Shown: piece by piece, positions 24,689 to 34,296 of the stretch
Numbering within the stretch: position 1 is the stretch's first letter
Layout of the letters: each line of letters begins with the position of its first letter
Assembly (NCBI GenBank): GCA_022822265.1
Contig: JAJECA010000060.1
Coordinates: 62,001 to 126,000 of the forward strand
DNA: 64,000 nucleotides
From: Acidimicrobiia bacterium
GTDB lineage: Bacteria; Actinomycetota; Acidimicrobiia; Acidimicrobiales; Bin134
Direction: 5' to 3'
Made by a program: the position numbers and the translations under genes
Notes under the pieces: generated by a model
Seen by the model: the letters and a program-made list of their open reading frames with translations, nothing else
Told to the model about the DNA's origin: nothing
Databases searched by the model: none

Positions 24689-26238
24689 TTGCCGACAGCG
24701 GCCTTGTCTCGCAGGCGGTACTCGGGCACCAACACGGCCAGCACCACCCCCAGCGCAGTTACGGGAATCGCCCACCAATAGAGGTCGGCGATGGCGTTGG
24801 CGAACGACTCCACGATGCCGTCGCGCACCCCAGGGGGCTCGATGGCGTGGATATGGGTGGGCACGGCGATGAGGGCCTCAATGTCGAGTTGGTCGCCACC
24901 CGGCACCAGCCGGGGGAGGTAGTGGTCGAGCCGGGCGATGAAGATCACCCCCAGCACCGCCGACCCGAAGGTCTGGCCCAGCGAGCGGAAGAAGTTGGAT
25001 GCCGACGTGGCCGCCCCCAGATCGCCGTGGGGGACGATGTTCTGCACGGCCACCAGCAGCACCTGCATGATGGCCCCCACCCCGCAGCCCACCGTGAACA
25101 GGTACGCCATGGCCGTCCAGGTGGTCGTCTCGGCACTCACGGTAGACAGCAGCCACATCGACAGGGTGAGCACGCCGGCTCCCACGATCGGCACGGCCTT
25201 GTACCGGCCAGTGCGGGTGAGGATCTGTCCGCTGCCCACCGAGGTGATCAGCATCCCCAGCGTCATGGGCACCAGCAGCAACCCCGATCGGGTGGCGTTC
25301 ACATCGGTGACCACTTGGAGGAAGAGAGGCCCGAAGATGCCCGCGCTGATCATGGCGGCACCAGCGATGAACTGGATCACACAGGAGATGTTGAAGAGGC
25401 GAAGCCGGAACAGCCGAGGCGGGAGAATGGCCTCAGCCACCCGCCGCTGATGGACGATGAACAGCGCCAACCCGCCGACTCCGACCACCAGAAGGCCTAT
25501 CGAGGGGGCCGACAACCACGACCACGAGTCGCCGCCCATCTCCATGGCCAAGATAAGGGCGATCACCCACACCAAAAGCAGACCGGCACCGGTGTAGTCC
25601 ACCCGGGCCTCCCGGCGGGTGTAGGCCAGATCCAGATGGGTGACCGACATCACCAACGCGAACGCCCCGAGGGGCAGCACCATGAAGAAGATCCAGCGCC
25701 AGTGGGCGTAGTCCACCAGCAGGCCCCCGGCCAGCGGGCCCAGGATGGTGGCAAAGGCGAAGATGCCGCCCATGTACCCCTGGTACCGGCCCCGCTCCCG
25801 GGGCGACACCACGTCGGCCAGGATGGCCATCGAAAGTGTGAACAGCCCTCCGGCGCCCAGACCCTGGGCCGCCCGGAAGACAACCAGCATGGTCATGCTC
25901 GTGGACACACCGGCCAGCACCGACCCGGCCATGAAGATGGCGATAGCGGTTTGGTAGAGGCCCTTGCGGCCCCATAGGTCTGACAGCTTTCCCCACAGGG
26001 GCGTAGACGAGGTGGAAGCGATGAAGTAGGACGTGAACACCCAGGTGTACAGGTCCCGCCGACCCAGGTCCCCGATGATGGTGGGCAGCGCGGTGGACAC
26101 CACCGTGCCCTCTATGGCCGCCATCATCTGGGCCAGCATCAGGGTGAGTATGATGACCAGCACTTGGCGTTTGGGCAGGTTGTCGCTCCCTGCTGAAGCC
26201 CTATCACTTATCGGGATAGATTTATCAAAACTATTCAT
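24685..26238 (-). CDS. MFS transporter, DHA2-like drug exporter
   Basis: About 14 hydrophobic helices; LSDLWGRKGLYQTAIAIFMAGSVLAG; ALPTIIGDLG. Confidence 0.9.
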   Translation of the reverse strand: MNSFDKSIPISDRASAGSDNLPKRQVLVIILTLMLAQMMAAIEGTVVSTALPTIIGDLGRRDLYTWVFTSYFIASTSSTPLWGKLSDLWGRKGLYQTAIAIFMAGSVLAGVSTSMTMLVVFRAAQGLGAGGLFTLSMAILADVVSPRERGRYQGYMGGIFAFATILGPLAGGLLVDYAHWRWIFFMVLPLGAFALVMSVTHLDLAYTRREARVDYTGAGLLLVWVIALILAMEMGGDSWSWLSAPSIGLLVVGVGGLALFIVHQRRVAEAILPPRLFRLRLFNISCVIQFIAGAAMISAGIFGPLFLQVVTDVNATRSGLLLVPMTLGMLITSVGSGQILTRTGRYKAVPIVGAGVLTLSMWLLSTVSAETTTWTAMAYLFTVGCGVGAIMQVLLVAVQNIVPHGDLGAATSASNFFRSLGQTFGSAVLGVIFIARLDHYLPRLVPGGDQLDIEALIAVPTHIHAIEPPGVRDGIVESFANAIADLYWWAIPVTALGVVLAVLVPEYRLRDKAAVGN

Positions 26239-26382
26239 ATAGGATATCGTGACGAGCGCTATTCGAACGTCTAACTTTTTGTATTGGAAGCAAGCAAATA
26301 TCTAAGCGATTGCTGGGGAATTTGGTTGCTGAAGTAATAGCCAAACGGAGAAAGGCCCCCGGACTCGTACGGGAGGCAATGG

Positions 26383-26685
26383 GTGGAGATGGCAATGGAG
26401 CCTCGTCCTTGGTGGATGGAAAATGCGAACTGCAAAGGGAGGAGCGAACTGTTCTTCCCCCCGGCCGGCGAACGTCCGTCGGCACGGGAGCGGCGGGAGA
26501 ATGCAGCCCGGCGAATTTGTGGCGAGTGCGTCGTGATTCGGGCGTGCCGGAGTTGGGCGCGCGACCAGCGCGAGCTCGGCTTCTGGGGCGGCGAGTCGGA
26601 GATCGAGCGGGCTGAGGCGGGCTTCGCCCCCTCTACTCCGGTCATCGGCCTGCGGCGCCACCGCACCGAGCGAGAATCGGCCTGA
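26383..26685 (+). CDS. WhiB-family Fe-S transcriptional regulator
   Basis: NCKGRSELFFPP...ARRICGECVVIRACRSWA (C...CxxCx5C) and GFWGG motif. Confidence 0.92.
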   Translation: MEMAMEPRPWWMENANCKGRSELFFPPAGERPSARERRENAARRICGECVVIRACRSWARDQRELGFWGGESEIERAEAGFAPSTPVIGLRRHRTERESA

Positions 26686-26734
26686 GCCGACTGCACTGAT
26701 CCGGCGCCGCATTCGGACGGCGCCGTCAATTCCC

Positions 26735-27637
26735 TCATCCCACGACGCGTCGGACAAAGGCCGCAATGGCCTCGGTACCCTCGATCGCCTCGGGGTAGTT
26801 GGGGTACATGATCTGGAAGTCGTGGATCATTCCCGGCCAGATTCGCAGATCCACCTCGACCCCAGCATCGGCTAGCACAGCCGCGAATCCGGTGGCGTCG
26901 TCCAGCAGCACCTCGTGGTCCCCGGCGTGCACCAGCATGGGGGGCAATCCCTCTAGGTCGCCGAAGAGCGGCGAGGCCAGCGGATCACGGGGGTCGTGGC
27001 CGTCCAGATACCAACTGGCGGCGGTCACCGCGTCGTCGTGGCCGAACATCACATCCAGCTCGTCTCGCTCAGCGTGGCTGGCCGAGGAGTTGGTCAGATC
27101 CACCCAGGGCGAAAGGCAGACTCCCGCGCCGGGGAGCGGCAACCCCTGATTGCGGGCCCCGAGCAGGACGGCCCCTACCAACCCACCCCCGGCGGAGTCG
27201 CCGATAAACGCGATGCGGGCCGGTTCGATCCCGGTGTCCAGCATCCAGCGGTAGGCGGCCAGGCAGTCGTCAACCGCGGCGGGGAACGGATTCTCCGGGG
27301 CCAGTCGGTAGTCGATCAACAGCACTCGGGCCGGGATCAGCGAAGCCAGATGGGATCCGAAGCCCTGGTGCGAGATGATCGATCCCACCCGGTATCCGCC
27401 GCCGTGGAAGAACAGCAGCGCAGGCAGACTGTCGGGGTCGTGGGCCTGGGGGTGAAGCCATGCGGCACCGGGCACTTCGGGGATATCGACCGTCTCCTTA
27501 ACCACCCCGTCGGCCAGCGGCGTGGCGGCTGAGTTGGCGTCTAGACGGGCCCGGCGCTCGGCGGGCGTCTCGGAGGGGTCGGGCTTGGGCGCGGACGCCA
27601 GCATGGACCGCACGGCTTCGAATTCTGGGCTTGGCAT
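26735..27637 (-). CDS. Alpha/beta hydrolase (hormone-sensitive-lipase family)
   Basis: LLFFHGGGYRVG, IAFIGDSAGGGL. Confidence 0.92.
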   Translation of the reverse strand: MPSPEFEAVRSMLASAPKPDPSETPAERRARLDANSAATPLADGVVKETVDIPEVPGAAWLHPQAHDPDSLPALLFFHGGGYRVGSIISHQGFGSHLASLIPARVLLIDYRLAPENPFPAAVDDCLAAYRWMLDTGIEPARIAFIGDSAGGGLVGAVLLGARNQGLPLPGAGVCLSPWVDLTNSSASHAERDELDVMFGHDDAVTAASWYLDGHDPRDPLASPLFGDLEGLPPMLVHAGDHEVLLDDATGFAAVLADAGVEVDLRIWPGMIHDFQIMYPNYPEAIEGTEAIAAFVRRVVG

Positions 27638-27746
27638 CCCCGGAGACTAACGCCTGCCCTTCTGGTTCTCGGGTCTCGGAAACTCACCAATGGCTATCGG
27701 GCTCGGGTTCTTGGCCGAGCCGGGACGGCGGTAGCCTTAGCGGGCG

Positions 27747-28601
27747 ATGACCGGCGAACTTCGACTGCTCACCATCCACGCCCATCCCGATGACGAGGCG
27801 TCCAAGGGGTCGGCGACGGTGGCCATGTATGCAGACCAGGGGGTGGCGGCCTCTTTGGTGTGCTGCACCGGCGGGGAAGAGGGCGACATTTTGAACCCGG
27901 CCATGGACCAGCCTGAGATTCGGGAGAATCTCAATCAGGTCCGCCGAGACGAGTTAGTCGAGGCCGCCGACGTGCTCGGATATCAAAGCGTCCACTGGCT
28001 GGGCTACCGCGACTCCGGCATGCCCAAGAGCGACGCCAACGCCGACCCCCGCAGCTTCGCCCAAGCCCCGCTGGGTGAGGCCGTGGAGCGTCTGGTGGCC
28101 ATCCTCCGAGCCGAGCGCCCCCACGTGGTAGTCACCTACGGGGAAGATCAGCAGGGCTACCGCCACCCCGACCATCTCCGGGTGGCTGAGATCAGCGGCC
28201 CGGCCTTTGACGCGGCCGGCGATCCCGACGCCTATCCCGACGCCGGCGAGCCGTGGCAGCCGCTGAAGATGTACTACGTGACCTGGTCGCGGAACCGGAT
28301 TACCGCCCTGCACGAGAAGTTCGGGGAGCTGGATCTGGAGTCGCCCTATGACGAGCGCTGGTTCAGCCGCCCGTCCAATGACGATGCCATCACCACCCGC
28401 ATCAACTGCGCCGAGTACTTCGACCGCCGGTCCAAGGCGCTGCTAGCCCACCGCACCCAGGTCGATCCCGACTCCAAGTTCTGGTTCGGCCTGCCCGACC
28501 ACCACATGGCCGATGCCTATCCGTGGGAGGACTACATGCTGGGCCGCAGCCTGGTGGAAACCGACATTCCCGAAACTGACCTGTTCGCGGGGATCGCCTA
28601 G
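27747..28601 (+). CDS. mca: Mycothiol S-conjugate amidase / PIG-L deacetylase
   Basis: LLTIHAHPDDEASKGSATVAMYADQGV...CCTGGEEGDILNP...HWLGYRDSGM...YRHPDHLRVAEI. Confidence 0.88.
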   Translation: MTGELRLLTIHAHPDDEASKGSATVAMYADQGVAASLVCCTGGEEGDILNPAMDQPEIRENLNQVRRDELVEAADVLGYQSVHWLGYRDSGMPKSDANADPRSFAQAPLGEAVERLVAILRAERPHVVVTYGEDQQGYRHPDHLRVAEISGPAFDAAGDPDAYPDAGEPWQPLKMYYVTWSRNRITALHEKFGELDLESPYDERWFSRPSNDDAITTRINCAEYFDRRSKALLAHRTQVDPDSKFWFGLPDHHMADAYPWEDYMLGRSLVETDIPETDLFAGIA

Positions 28602-28605
28602 GCCG

Positions 28606-29001
28606 ATGGAGCGGGCCCGATTCCTCAGCGAAGAGTGGTTCGGGCTGAACCTGGAGGCGGCGGCGGGCTGGCCGGAGCGGCCGGGGGTGGACTGCTCGGC
28701 CAATTTTGAGGTGACCGGAGCGCCCGACGGAAAGGTCCGCTACCACGCCGTCATCCGCGGTGGCCGGCTGGTGGAGATGGCTCTGGGCAAGCTGGCCGAC
28801 GCCGACGTCAGCATCATCTACAAGTACGCCGACGCCAAAGCCGAGGTCTCCGGCGGCGATCACCCCGACCTGGCCTACATGACCGGCCGGATGAAGCTGG
28901 AAGGGGACTACGCCCGCTGGGTATTCGGCCTGCGCCCGCTCTTGGACTCAGCCGAGTACCACCACTTCCTGTCGGCTTTGGGCGAGCTCACCGACTTCTG
29001 A
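28606..29001 (+). CDS. SCP2-like sterol-transfer-domain protein
   Basis: VRYHAVIRGGRLVEMALGKLADADVSIIYKYADAKAEVSGGDHPDLAYMTGRMKLEGDYARWV. Confidence 0.75.
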   Translation: MERARFLSEEWFGLNLEAAAGWPERPGVDCSANFEVTGAPDGKVRYHAVIRGGRLVEMALGKLADADVSIIYKYADAKAEVSGGDHPDLAYMTGRMKLEGDYARWVFGLRPLLDSAEYHHFLSALGELTDF

Positions 29002-29008
29002 TCGGCGC

Positions 29009-29872
29009 TCAGCCCCGGCGCTGGGCGTCTCTAAGGTCGGAATAGGCCAGTAACTGCGCGCCGGAGCGCTCGACCACGGTGCGCAGCGCAGGGTCGTGGG
29101 CCACCAGCAGGTACTGCTCCACCCGGCTGAGCCAGCCGGGGTCCATCTCCCGCAGCTCGGGGGTGTCGATGGCCGGCGACACCACCAGCTCGGTCACTCC
29201 TGGGGCCAGGTTCTCCAATGCGTCCTCCAACGTGCGCCGTGCGGGGCGGCCGCGAATCTGCACCAGGTGGTCGGGGGCCAGGACGCCGGAGTCGGCGGCC
29301 AGTCGGCGGAACGGGAAGCCGGCCCGGCGCTCCTGGTCGCTTCCGCCGAGGCGCATCGGCAGGGCCATTTCCACCGCCAGCTCCAAGTAGACGTCGAAGA
29401 ACTCGGGGCGCATCAGCAGTGTGTCCAAGTGCGGGCTCAGGTGGGTTAAGTCGCTGCCCCACTGGTTGGCCCGCTCGATCTGTGCCCGGCACTCCCGATG
29501 GACCTCATCGAGATCGCTGTGCTCCCACGAGTCGGCGGGAGTGCGGGGGAAGCCGCCGTCGCCGTCCAATAGCGACGGTGCCTGAGTGATCGGACCCCAT
29601 CGGTAGTTGTCGAACTCGGCGTTCAGGGTGAGGTCGACACCGACCCGAGTATGGGCGAAGCGCCCGGCTGCATCCCGGGCCCATGGGCACGGCACCATCA
29701 AGCTGGCGGCGGTGGCCGCCCCTAGCTCCAGGCACTCGGCAATGCCCGCATTGGCTGCATGGGACTGCCCCAGGTTGTCACAGGTGATGATGAGGCCTCG
29801 GCCCTGGGGGTCACCGCCCAAGCGTTCCATTAGCTCGCTCACTACCGGAAAGCTACCGCCCCTTGGCGGCAA
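29009..29872 (-). CDS. ChbG/HpnK (YdjC)-family polysaccharide deacetylase
   Basis: LIITCDNLGQSHAANAGIAECLELG...GVDLTLNAEFD...LTHLSPHLDTLL. Confidence 0.85.
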   Translation of the reverse strand: MPPRGGSFPVVSELMERLGGDPQGRGLIITCDNLGQSHAANAGIAECLELGAATAASLMVPCPWARDAAGRFAHTRVGVDLTLNAEFDNYRWGPITQAPSLLDGDGGFPRTPADSWEHSDLDEVHRECRAQIERANQWGSDLTHLSPHLDTLLMRPEFFDVYLELAVEMALPMRLGGSDQERRAGFPFRRLAADSGVLAPDHLVQIRGRPARRTLEDALENLAPGVTELVVSPAIDTPELREMDPGWLSRVEQYLLVAHDPALRTVVERSGAQLLAYSDLRDAQRRG

Positions 29873-29878
29873 AGAGGC

Positions 29879-30421
29879 TTACTCAAGCACCACGTCGGCG
29901 CTGCCGCAGTCGCTCCACAGGCCCAGCCCCTGGTCGCGGGCTCTAGCTGCGGTGGCGTAGAAGGCATCGGCATGGGTGGTGTTGGGCTCGATGACCAGGG
30001 CTTCGGCGTACCCGTTGGCGGCGATCTCGAGGTTGACGAACAGTCCGTCGCCGGAACGGTGCACGTAGGCCAACAAGCGGTCGTAGCGATCGCGCGCCTC
30101 CACGTCGCGGGTCAGGCGCACCTCGGTGCCTTCCGGCAGAAGCGACTTTGTGAAAGCGGTGGCCTCGTCGCCGTAGCACTCAGCCGGCAGGAAACCCCCA
30201 GTGGCCTCGGGGGTGTCGATGCCGATCAAGCGAACTCGTTCGGTGCGATCAGCTACTTGCACCACCACCGTGTCTCCGTCTACCACCTCCACCACCGTCG
30301 CGGCAGCTCCGGCTATTGCCGCGGCTGGCTCAGGCGATTGGCCTGGCTGGGTGGCCGGGGTTCCGGAGCAGCCGGCGAGCACGAGAGCCAGCAGGCCGCA
30401 AACCGTCGACGTCGGCCTCAC
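29879..30421 (-). CDS. Secreted thermonuclease-family (SNc) protein
   Basis: Signal peptide/lipobox-like LALVLAGCSG; VVEVVDGDTVVVQVADRTERVRLIGIDTPEA; YDRLLAYVH. Confidence 0.88.
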   Translation of the reverse strand: MRPTSTVCGLLALVLAGCSGTPATQPGQSPEPAAAIAGAAATVVEVVDGDTVVVQVADRTERVRLIGIDTPEATGGFLPAECYGDEATAFTKSLLPEGTEVRLTRDVEARDRYDRLLAYVHRSGDGLFVNLEIAANGYAEALVIEPNTTHADAFYATAARARDQGLGLWSDCGSADVVLE

Positions 30422-30588
30422 GCAGCACGGGGAATGTCGTCGGAGGGTGTTGGCGTCGGCTGGGGAGCGGGGGAGCGGCCCTGCAAGGCCGCTCGGGCCT
30501 GAGCGAGACCGCGGCGGCCGATCTCCTTGGTGCGCTCATCGATCCGCCAGTCTGGCGGTGCCTCCAATAGTGTGAGCTGTAGCTTCAT
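30418..30588 (-). CDS. Small conserved-looking protein (56 aa), GTGA-overlapped with the nuclease gene
   Basis: ATG at 30588: MKLQLTLLEAPPDWRIDERTKEIGRRGLAQARAALQGRSPAPQPTPTPSDDIPRAA*. Confidence 0.55.
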   Translation of the reverse strand: MKLQLTLLEAPPDWRIDERTKEIGRRGLAQARAALQGRSPAPQPTPTPSDDIPRAA

Positions 30589-30674
30589 ACCACCAGTATC
30601 CCGGTGGGAGTGACAGTTTGGTCGCTGGTGGGGCGAATTCTGCGAAACATCCCTCTGACGTGGGGAAAAGACCC

Positions 30675-31037
30675 TTATGAGTCTTGGGGACCGCCCGTCA
30701 TGCTGCGGTAAACCTCCAACAGGGCCGCCTTCTGCTCGTCGGTGAGATTGGCGTCGGACCGGATGGTGGCCTCGGTGTCGGACACGCCCTCGGAACCGTC
30801 GCCGTTGGCGGCGTCGATGCCCGCGGCCTGGGCCAGCAGAGTCTCGGCCGACAAGTTCAGCGCGGTGGCCAGCGACTTGATCACTCGCACCGATGGCTGG
30901 TGCAGTCCCCTCTCCAGCTGGCTGAGATAGGGATTGGACACCTGGGCCAGATCTGACAGCTCCCGCAGGGTGAGCTGAGCCAGCTTGCGCTGGCTGCGGA
31001 GGTAGCTTCCGAATGCCTCTACGGCTGATTGATCCAT
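30675..31037 (-). CDS. XRE-family helix-turn-helix regulator
   Basis: FGSYLRSQRKLAQLTLRELSDLAQVSNPYLSQLERGLHQPSVRVIKSLATAL. Confidence 0.9.
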   Translation of the reverse strand: MDQSAVEAFGSYLRSQRKLAQLTLRELSDLAQVSNPYLSQLERGLHQPSVRVIKSLATALNLSAETLLAQAAGIDAANGDGSEGVSDTEATIRSDANLTDEQKAALLEVYRSMTGGPQDS

Positions 31038-31045
31038 GGCTCGGC

Positions 31046-31957
31046 CTAGCTGTCGTAGTCGTAGAAGCCCTTGCCGGTCTTGCGGCCCAAGTGGCCGGCA
31101 GCCACCATGCGCCGAAGCAGCGGGGGCGGAGCGTTGTGGGAGCCCTTGAACTCTTCGTAGAGCACGTCGGCCACCGCCTCGATGGTGTCCAACCCGATCA
31201 GGTCGCACAGCGTCAGCGGGCCCATGGGGTGGCCGCAGCCGTACATCATGCCGCTGTCGATGTCGGCCGCGCTCACCTTGCCCTCGTCGAACATGCGGAT
31301 GGCGTCCAGCAAGTAGGGCACCAGCAGCCGGTTCACCACGAACCCGGCCCGGTCCCGGCAGCGGATCACCCGCTTGCCCAGAACTTCCACCGCGAAGCGG
31401 TCTACCCGGTCGATGGTCTCCAAAGAGGTGCCCAGCGAGCGCACCAGCTCCACCAAGGGCTGTATCGGGGCCGGGTTGAAGAAGTGCATGCCGAGCACCA
31501 TGTCCGACCGGCTGGTGATGGAACCCAGGGTGATTATGGGAATGGAGGAGGTGTTGGTGGCCAAGATGGCGTTCGGGGCCATCACCTTGTCCATGGCCCG
31601 AAACACCGACAGCTTCTCTTCCAGCGATTCGATCACGGCTTCGATCGCCATGTCCCGGTCGGCCAGATCGCCCATGTCGGTGCTGAAGCTGAGCGAGTCC
31701 AAAGCCAGGTCTCTAGTTGCCGCCGGCACCTTGTTGCGGGAGACCGCTTTGTTCAGCGAATTCTCGATCGACTTCCGGGCGATGTTGACTGCGGTGTCGT
31801 CCACCTCGATCACCAGGGTGTCCAAGCCGGCTCGGGCGCACACCTCAGCGATCCCCGACCCCATTATCCCGCCGCCGATCACTCCGATTTTGTTGATCGG
31901 CTCTATTGGCGATTCGAACTCCTGTGGCGGCGGCGCGCCGGCTTCCGTGCTCATCAT
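31046..31957 (-). CDS. 3-hydroxybutyryl-CoA dehydrogenase
   Basis: KIGVIGGGIMGSGIAEVCARAGLDT, ATNTSSIPI, GMHFFNPAPIQPLVELV. Confidence 0.93.
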   Translation of the reverse strand: MMSTEAGAPPPQEFESPIEPINKIGVIGGGIMGSGIAEVCARAGLDTLVIEVDDTAVNIARKSIENSLNKAVSRNKVPAATRDLALDSLSFSTDMGDLADRDMAIEAVIESLEEKLSVFRAMDKVMAPNAILATNTSSIPIITLGSITSRSDMVLGMHFFNPAPIQPLVELVRSLGTSLETIDRVDRFAVEVLGKRVIRCRDRAGFVVNRLLVPYLLDAIRMFDEGKVSAADIDSGMMYGCGHPMGPLTLCDLIGLDTIEAVADVLYEEFKGSHNAPPPLLRRMVAAGHLGRKTGKGFYDYDS

Positions 31958-32026
31958 TCCCTCCCACCGCCTATTCAGGCGGCCCCATGTGGTTGTTCAG
32001 AATAGTACGCAAGCGATAGAAAAATA

Positions 32027-32057
32027 AAACGGGGCCGGTCAGTGACCGGCCCCGTTT
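32027..32057 (-). terminator. Rho-independent terminator downstream of the phasin-like/PHA synthase genes
   Basis: 14-bp perfect stem AAACGGGGCCGGTC-AGT-GACCGGCCCCGTTT (plus-strand reading) followed on the minus strand by TTTTATTTTTCT. Confidence 0.85.
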
Positions 32058-32080
32058 GCAGGAAAGAGCTGAGGGGGGAT

Positions 32081-32392
32081 TCAGCTCTTCTTGGAAACTG
32101 GCTGAGCCGAAGCGGCGCCGTTGGCGGACGCGGCGGCCAGCAAGTTCTGGGCGAACTCCTTTTGGGTGTTCAGCAGTTCCTGGGCGAACCCGAAGCTGAC
32201 GCTCATCAGCTCCTTGGGATCGGGCAGGGAGTCAAGGCCGGGCACGGAGTCGAGCTTCAGGCTCTCGGGGGTGACGCTGCCGACCGTATCGGTGAAGGTG
32301 CGGACACCTTCGACGATGGCGGTCTGGCCAACCTTGAGGGCGCTCAGCACCTGTTCTTGCACGGCTTCAGTGATTTCTTTGACGTCGGTCAT
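32081..32392 (-). CDS. Phasin-like granule-associated protein
   Basis: MTDVKEITEAVQEQVLSALKVGQTAIVEGVRTFTDTVGS...FGFAQELLNTQKEFAQNLLAAA; adjacent to PHA synthase. Confidence 0.65.
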   Translation of the reverse strand: MTDVKEITEAVQEQVLSALKVGQTAIVEGVRTFTDTVGSVTPESLKLDSVPGLDSLPDPKELMSVSFGFAQELLNTQKEFAQNLLAAASANGAASAQPVSKKS

Positions 32393-32470
32393 GTTGCTTA
32401 CTTTACTTAGCAAAGGCTTGATCGGCAATTCAAGGGGAACTTTTTCGGAGAAATTTCCGGAGAAATCCGT

Positions 32471-34252
32471 TCAGGCCGAGGCCGCGTTATCCGAGCGCCC
32501 CTTCACGTACAGGCCCGGGGCGTCTTCCATCGGCGCATAGGCCTTGCTTCCGAGCTGCTTGGGAGCGTCGATCTTCTTACCGGCCCGCTCGCCGATCCAT
32601 TGGGCCCAGTCTTCCCACCACGTCTGCTGGTGCTGTTGGGCACCCTCCAGCCACTCCTCGGGCGACTCCGCGATCTGGTCGTTGGTCCAGTGGCGGGCCT
32701 TGGGGCTGGGCGGATTGACGATGCCGGCGATGTGGCCGGAGGTGCTGAGCACGAAGCGGTTGTGGCCGCCCAGCAGGGTGGCGGTGCGGTAGGCCGCAGT
32801 CCACGGCACGATGTGGTCGTCGATGGCCGACAGCACGTAGGAGTCCTGCTTCACGTCGGCGGGGCGCAGCGCGGAGCCGTCCACCTCGAAAGCGTCATTG
32901 GCGAACTCGTTGTGGAGATAGCACCGGCGCAGGTAGCTGCTGTGCATGCGGGCCGGCATCCGAGTGCTGTCGTTGTTCCAGGCCAGCAGGTCGAATGCCG
33001 GGGGGTCCTCGCCCAGCAGCCAATTGTTCACCACGTACTGGAAGATCAGATCGTTGGCCCGAATGGCGTCGAAGGTTCGGGCCATCTCGCTGGCCTCCAG
33101 ATATCCCTGGTCGGCCATCTTGCGCTCGAGCCCGGCCACGGTGGGCTCGTCGGTGAACGCCCCCAGCACACCGGGGTCGGAGAAGTCGGTAAGGGTGTTC
33201 AAGAACGTGGCGGTATGGATCGGCTGGTCGCCGGTGGCCGCTCCGTGGGCCATGGCGATGGCGCTGAGCGTGCCCCCCAGACAGACATTGACGGTGTTGA
33301 CCTTCTCCTGGCCGGTGATCTCCCTCACCACCCGCAGGGCGTCGAGGGGACCTTGGCGCAGATAGTCCTCGAAGCTGGTGTCGCGCATCGACCCATCGGG
33401 GTTGCGATAGCTGATGGTGAAGCAAGTGTGGCCGTGCTGCACCGCCCACTCGATCAGGCTCTTCTGGGGGGCCAGGTCCATGATGTAGTACTTGTTGATC
33501 CACGGCGGGCAGAACAGCATCGGCATCTCGAAGGTCTGTTTGGTCTGCGGCTCGTACTGCATGACCTCGATCAGGTCGCTGCGGTACACCACCTTGCCGG
33601 GGGTCAAGGCCATGTTCAGCCCCGGCTCGAACCCCGAGTCGTCCACCTTTGACGGCCAACCGTCGTTGTGGCGCAGGTCGTGGAGCATGTTGGCCGCGCC
33701 CTTGACCACGCTGGCCCCGCCGGTGGCGGCCGCCTTGGCCAGAGCGTCGGGATTGGTTAGCAGCATGTTGGTAGGGGCCAGGGCGTCGAAGGCGAAGGAG
33801 GCGGCAAACTTGGCCTTGCGGTCCTCGGCCTCATCCAGGTTGGCCGCGTCGATGAGGTCATCGGCCAGGTTCCTGGTCAGCAGGTACGTTTGCTGGAGGC
33901 CGAAGAAATAGGGGTTGTCCTGCCAGGCTTCGGAGGTCCAGCGATGGTCCTTGGGCTGGGGCTGGATGGGCGCGGGGGCCTCGGGGTCGGCGGTCTTGGC
34001 CGCCTTGGCCATCGTGGCTGCTCCCACTTTCATGGCTCCGGCGGCCGCCTTCAGCAGTGCCGTGCCCACTCCCACCGGGTTGGATGCCGCCTTCATGCCC
34101 GCATTGACCAGGGTTCGAGCGAAATAGACCGGATCAAGCGTGTCGAGGATCTGGTCTCCCACCCAGTTGGGGTCAAGGACGTCGGACTCGCCGGCGGTGG
34201 CTCCGATAGATCCTGTTTCGACGTCTTCGCTCACGGTTGGGAACTTTATCAA
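32471..34252 (-). CDS. phaC: Poly(3-hydroxyalkanoate) synthase
   Basis: MLFCPPWINKYYIMDLAPQKSLIEWAVQHGHTCFTISYRNPDGSMRD; NVCLGGTLSAIA; SAIDDHIVPW; LSTSGHIAGIVNPP. Confidence 0.9.
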   Translation of the reverse strand: MIKFPTVSEDVETGSIGATAGESDVLDPNWVGDQILDTLDPVYFARTLVNAGMKAASNPVGVGTALLKAAAGAMKVGAATMAKAAKTADPEAPAPIQPQPKDHRWTSEAWQDNPYFFGLQQTYLLTRNLADDLIDAANLDEAEDRKAKFAASFAFDALAPTNMLLTNPDALAKAAATGGASVVKGAANMLHDLRHNDGWPSKVDDSGFEPGLNMALTPGKVVYRSDLIEVMQYEPQTKQTFEMPMLFCPPWINKYYIMDLAPQKSLIEWAVQHGHTCFTISYRNPDGSMRDTSFEDYLRQGPLDALRVVREITGQEKVNTVNVCLGGTLSAIAMAHGAATGDQPIHTATFLNTLTDFSDPGVLGAFTDEPTVAGLERKMADQGYLEASEMARTFDAIRANDLIFQYVVNNWLLGEDPPAFDLLAWNNDSTRMPARMHSSYLRRCYLHNEFANDAFEVDGSALRPADVKQDSYVLSAIDDHIVPWTAAYRTATLLGGHNRFVLSTSGHIAGIVNPPSPKARHWTNDQIAESPEEWLEGAQQHQQTWWEDWAQWIGERAGKKIDAPKQLGSKAYAPMEDAPGLYVKGRSDNAASA

Positions 34253-34296
34253 GCAAGTTTGGCAGAACCCTCACCCACAAGTCCTAGGGTTGCCGC

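Noticed and set aside
24271-25977. 568-aa plus-strand ORF
   Set aside because: Out of frame within the dehydrogenase gene and then antisense to the MFS exporter; His/Gly/Arg-rich, no domain.
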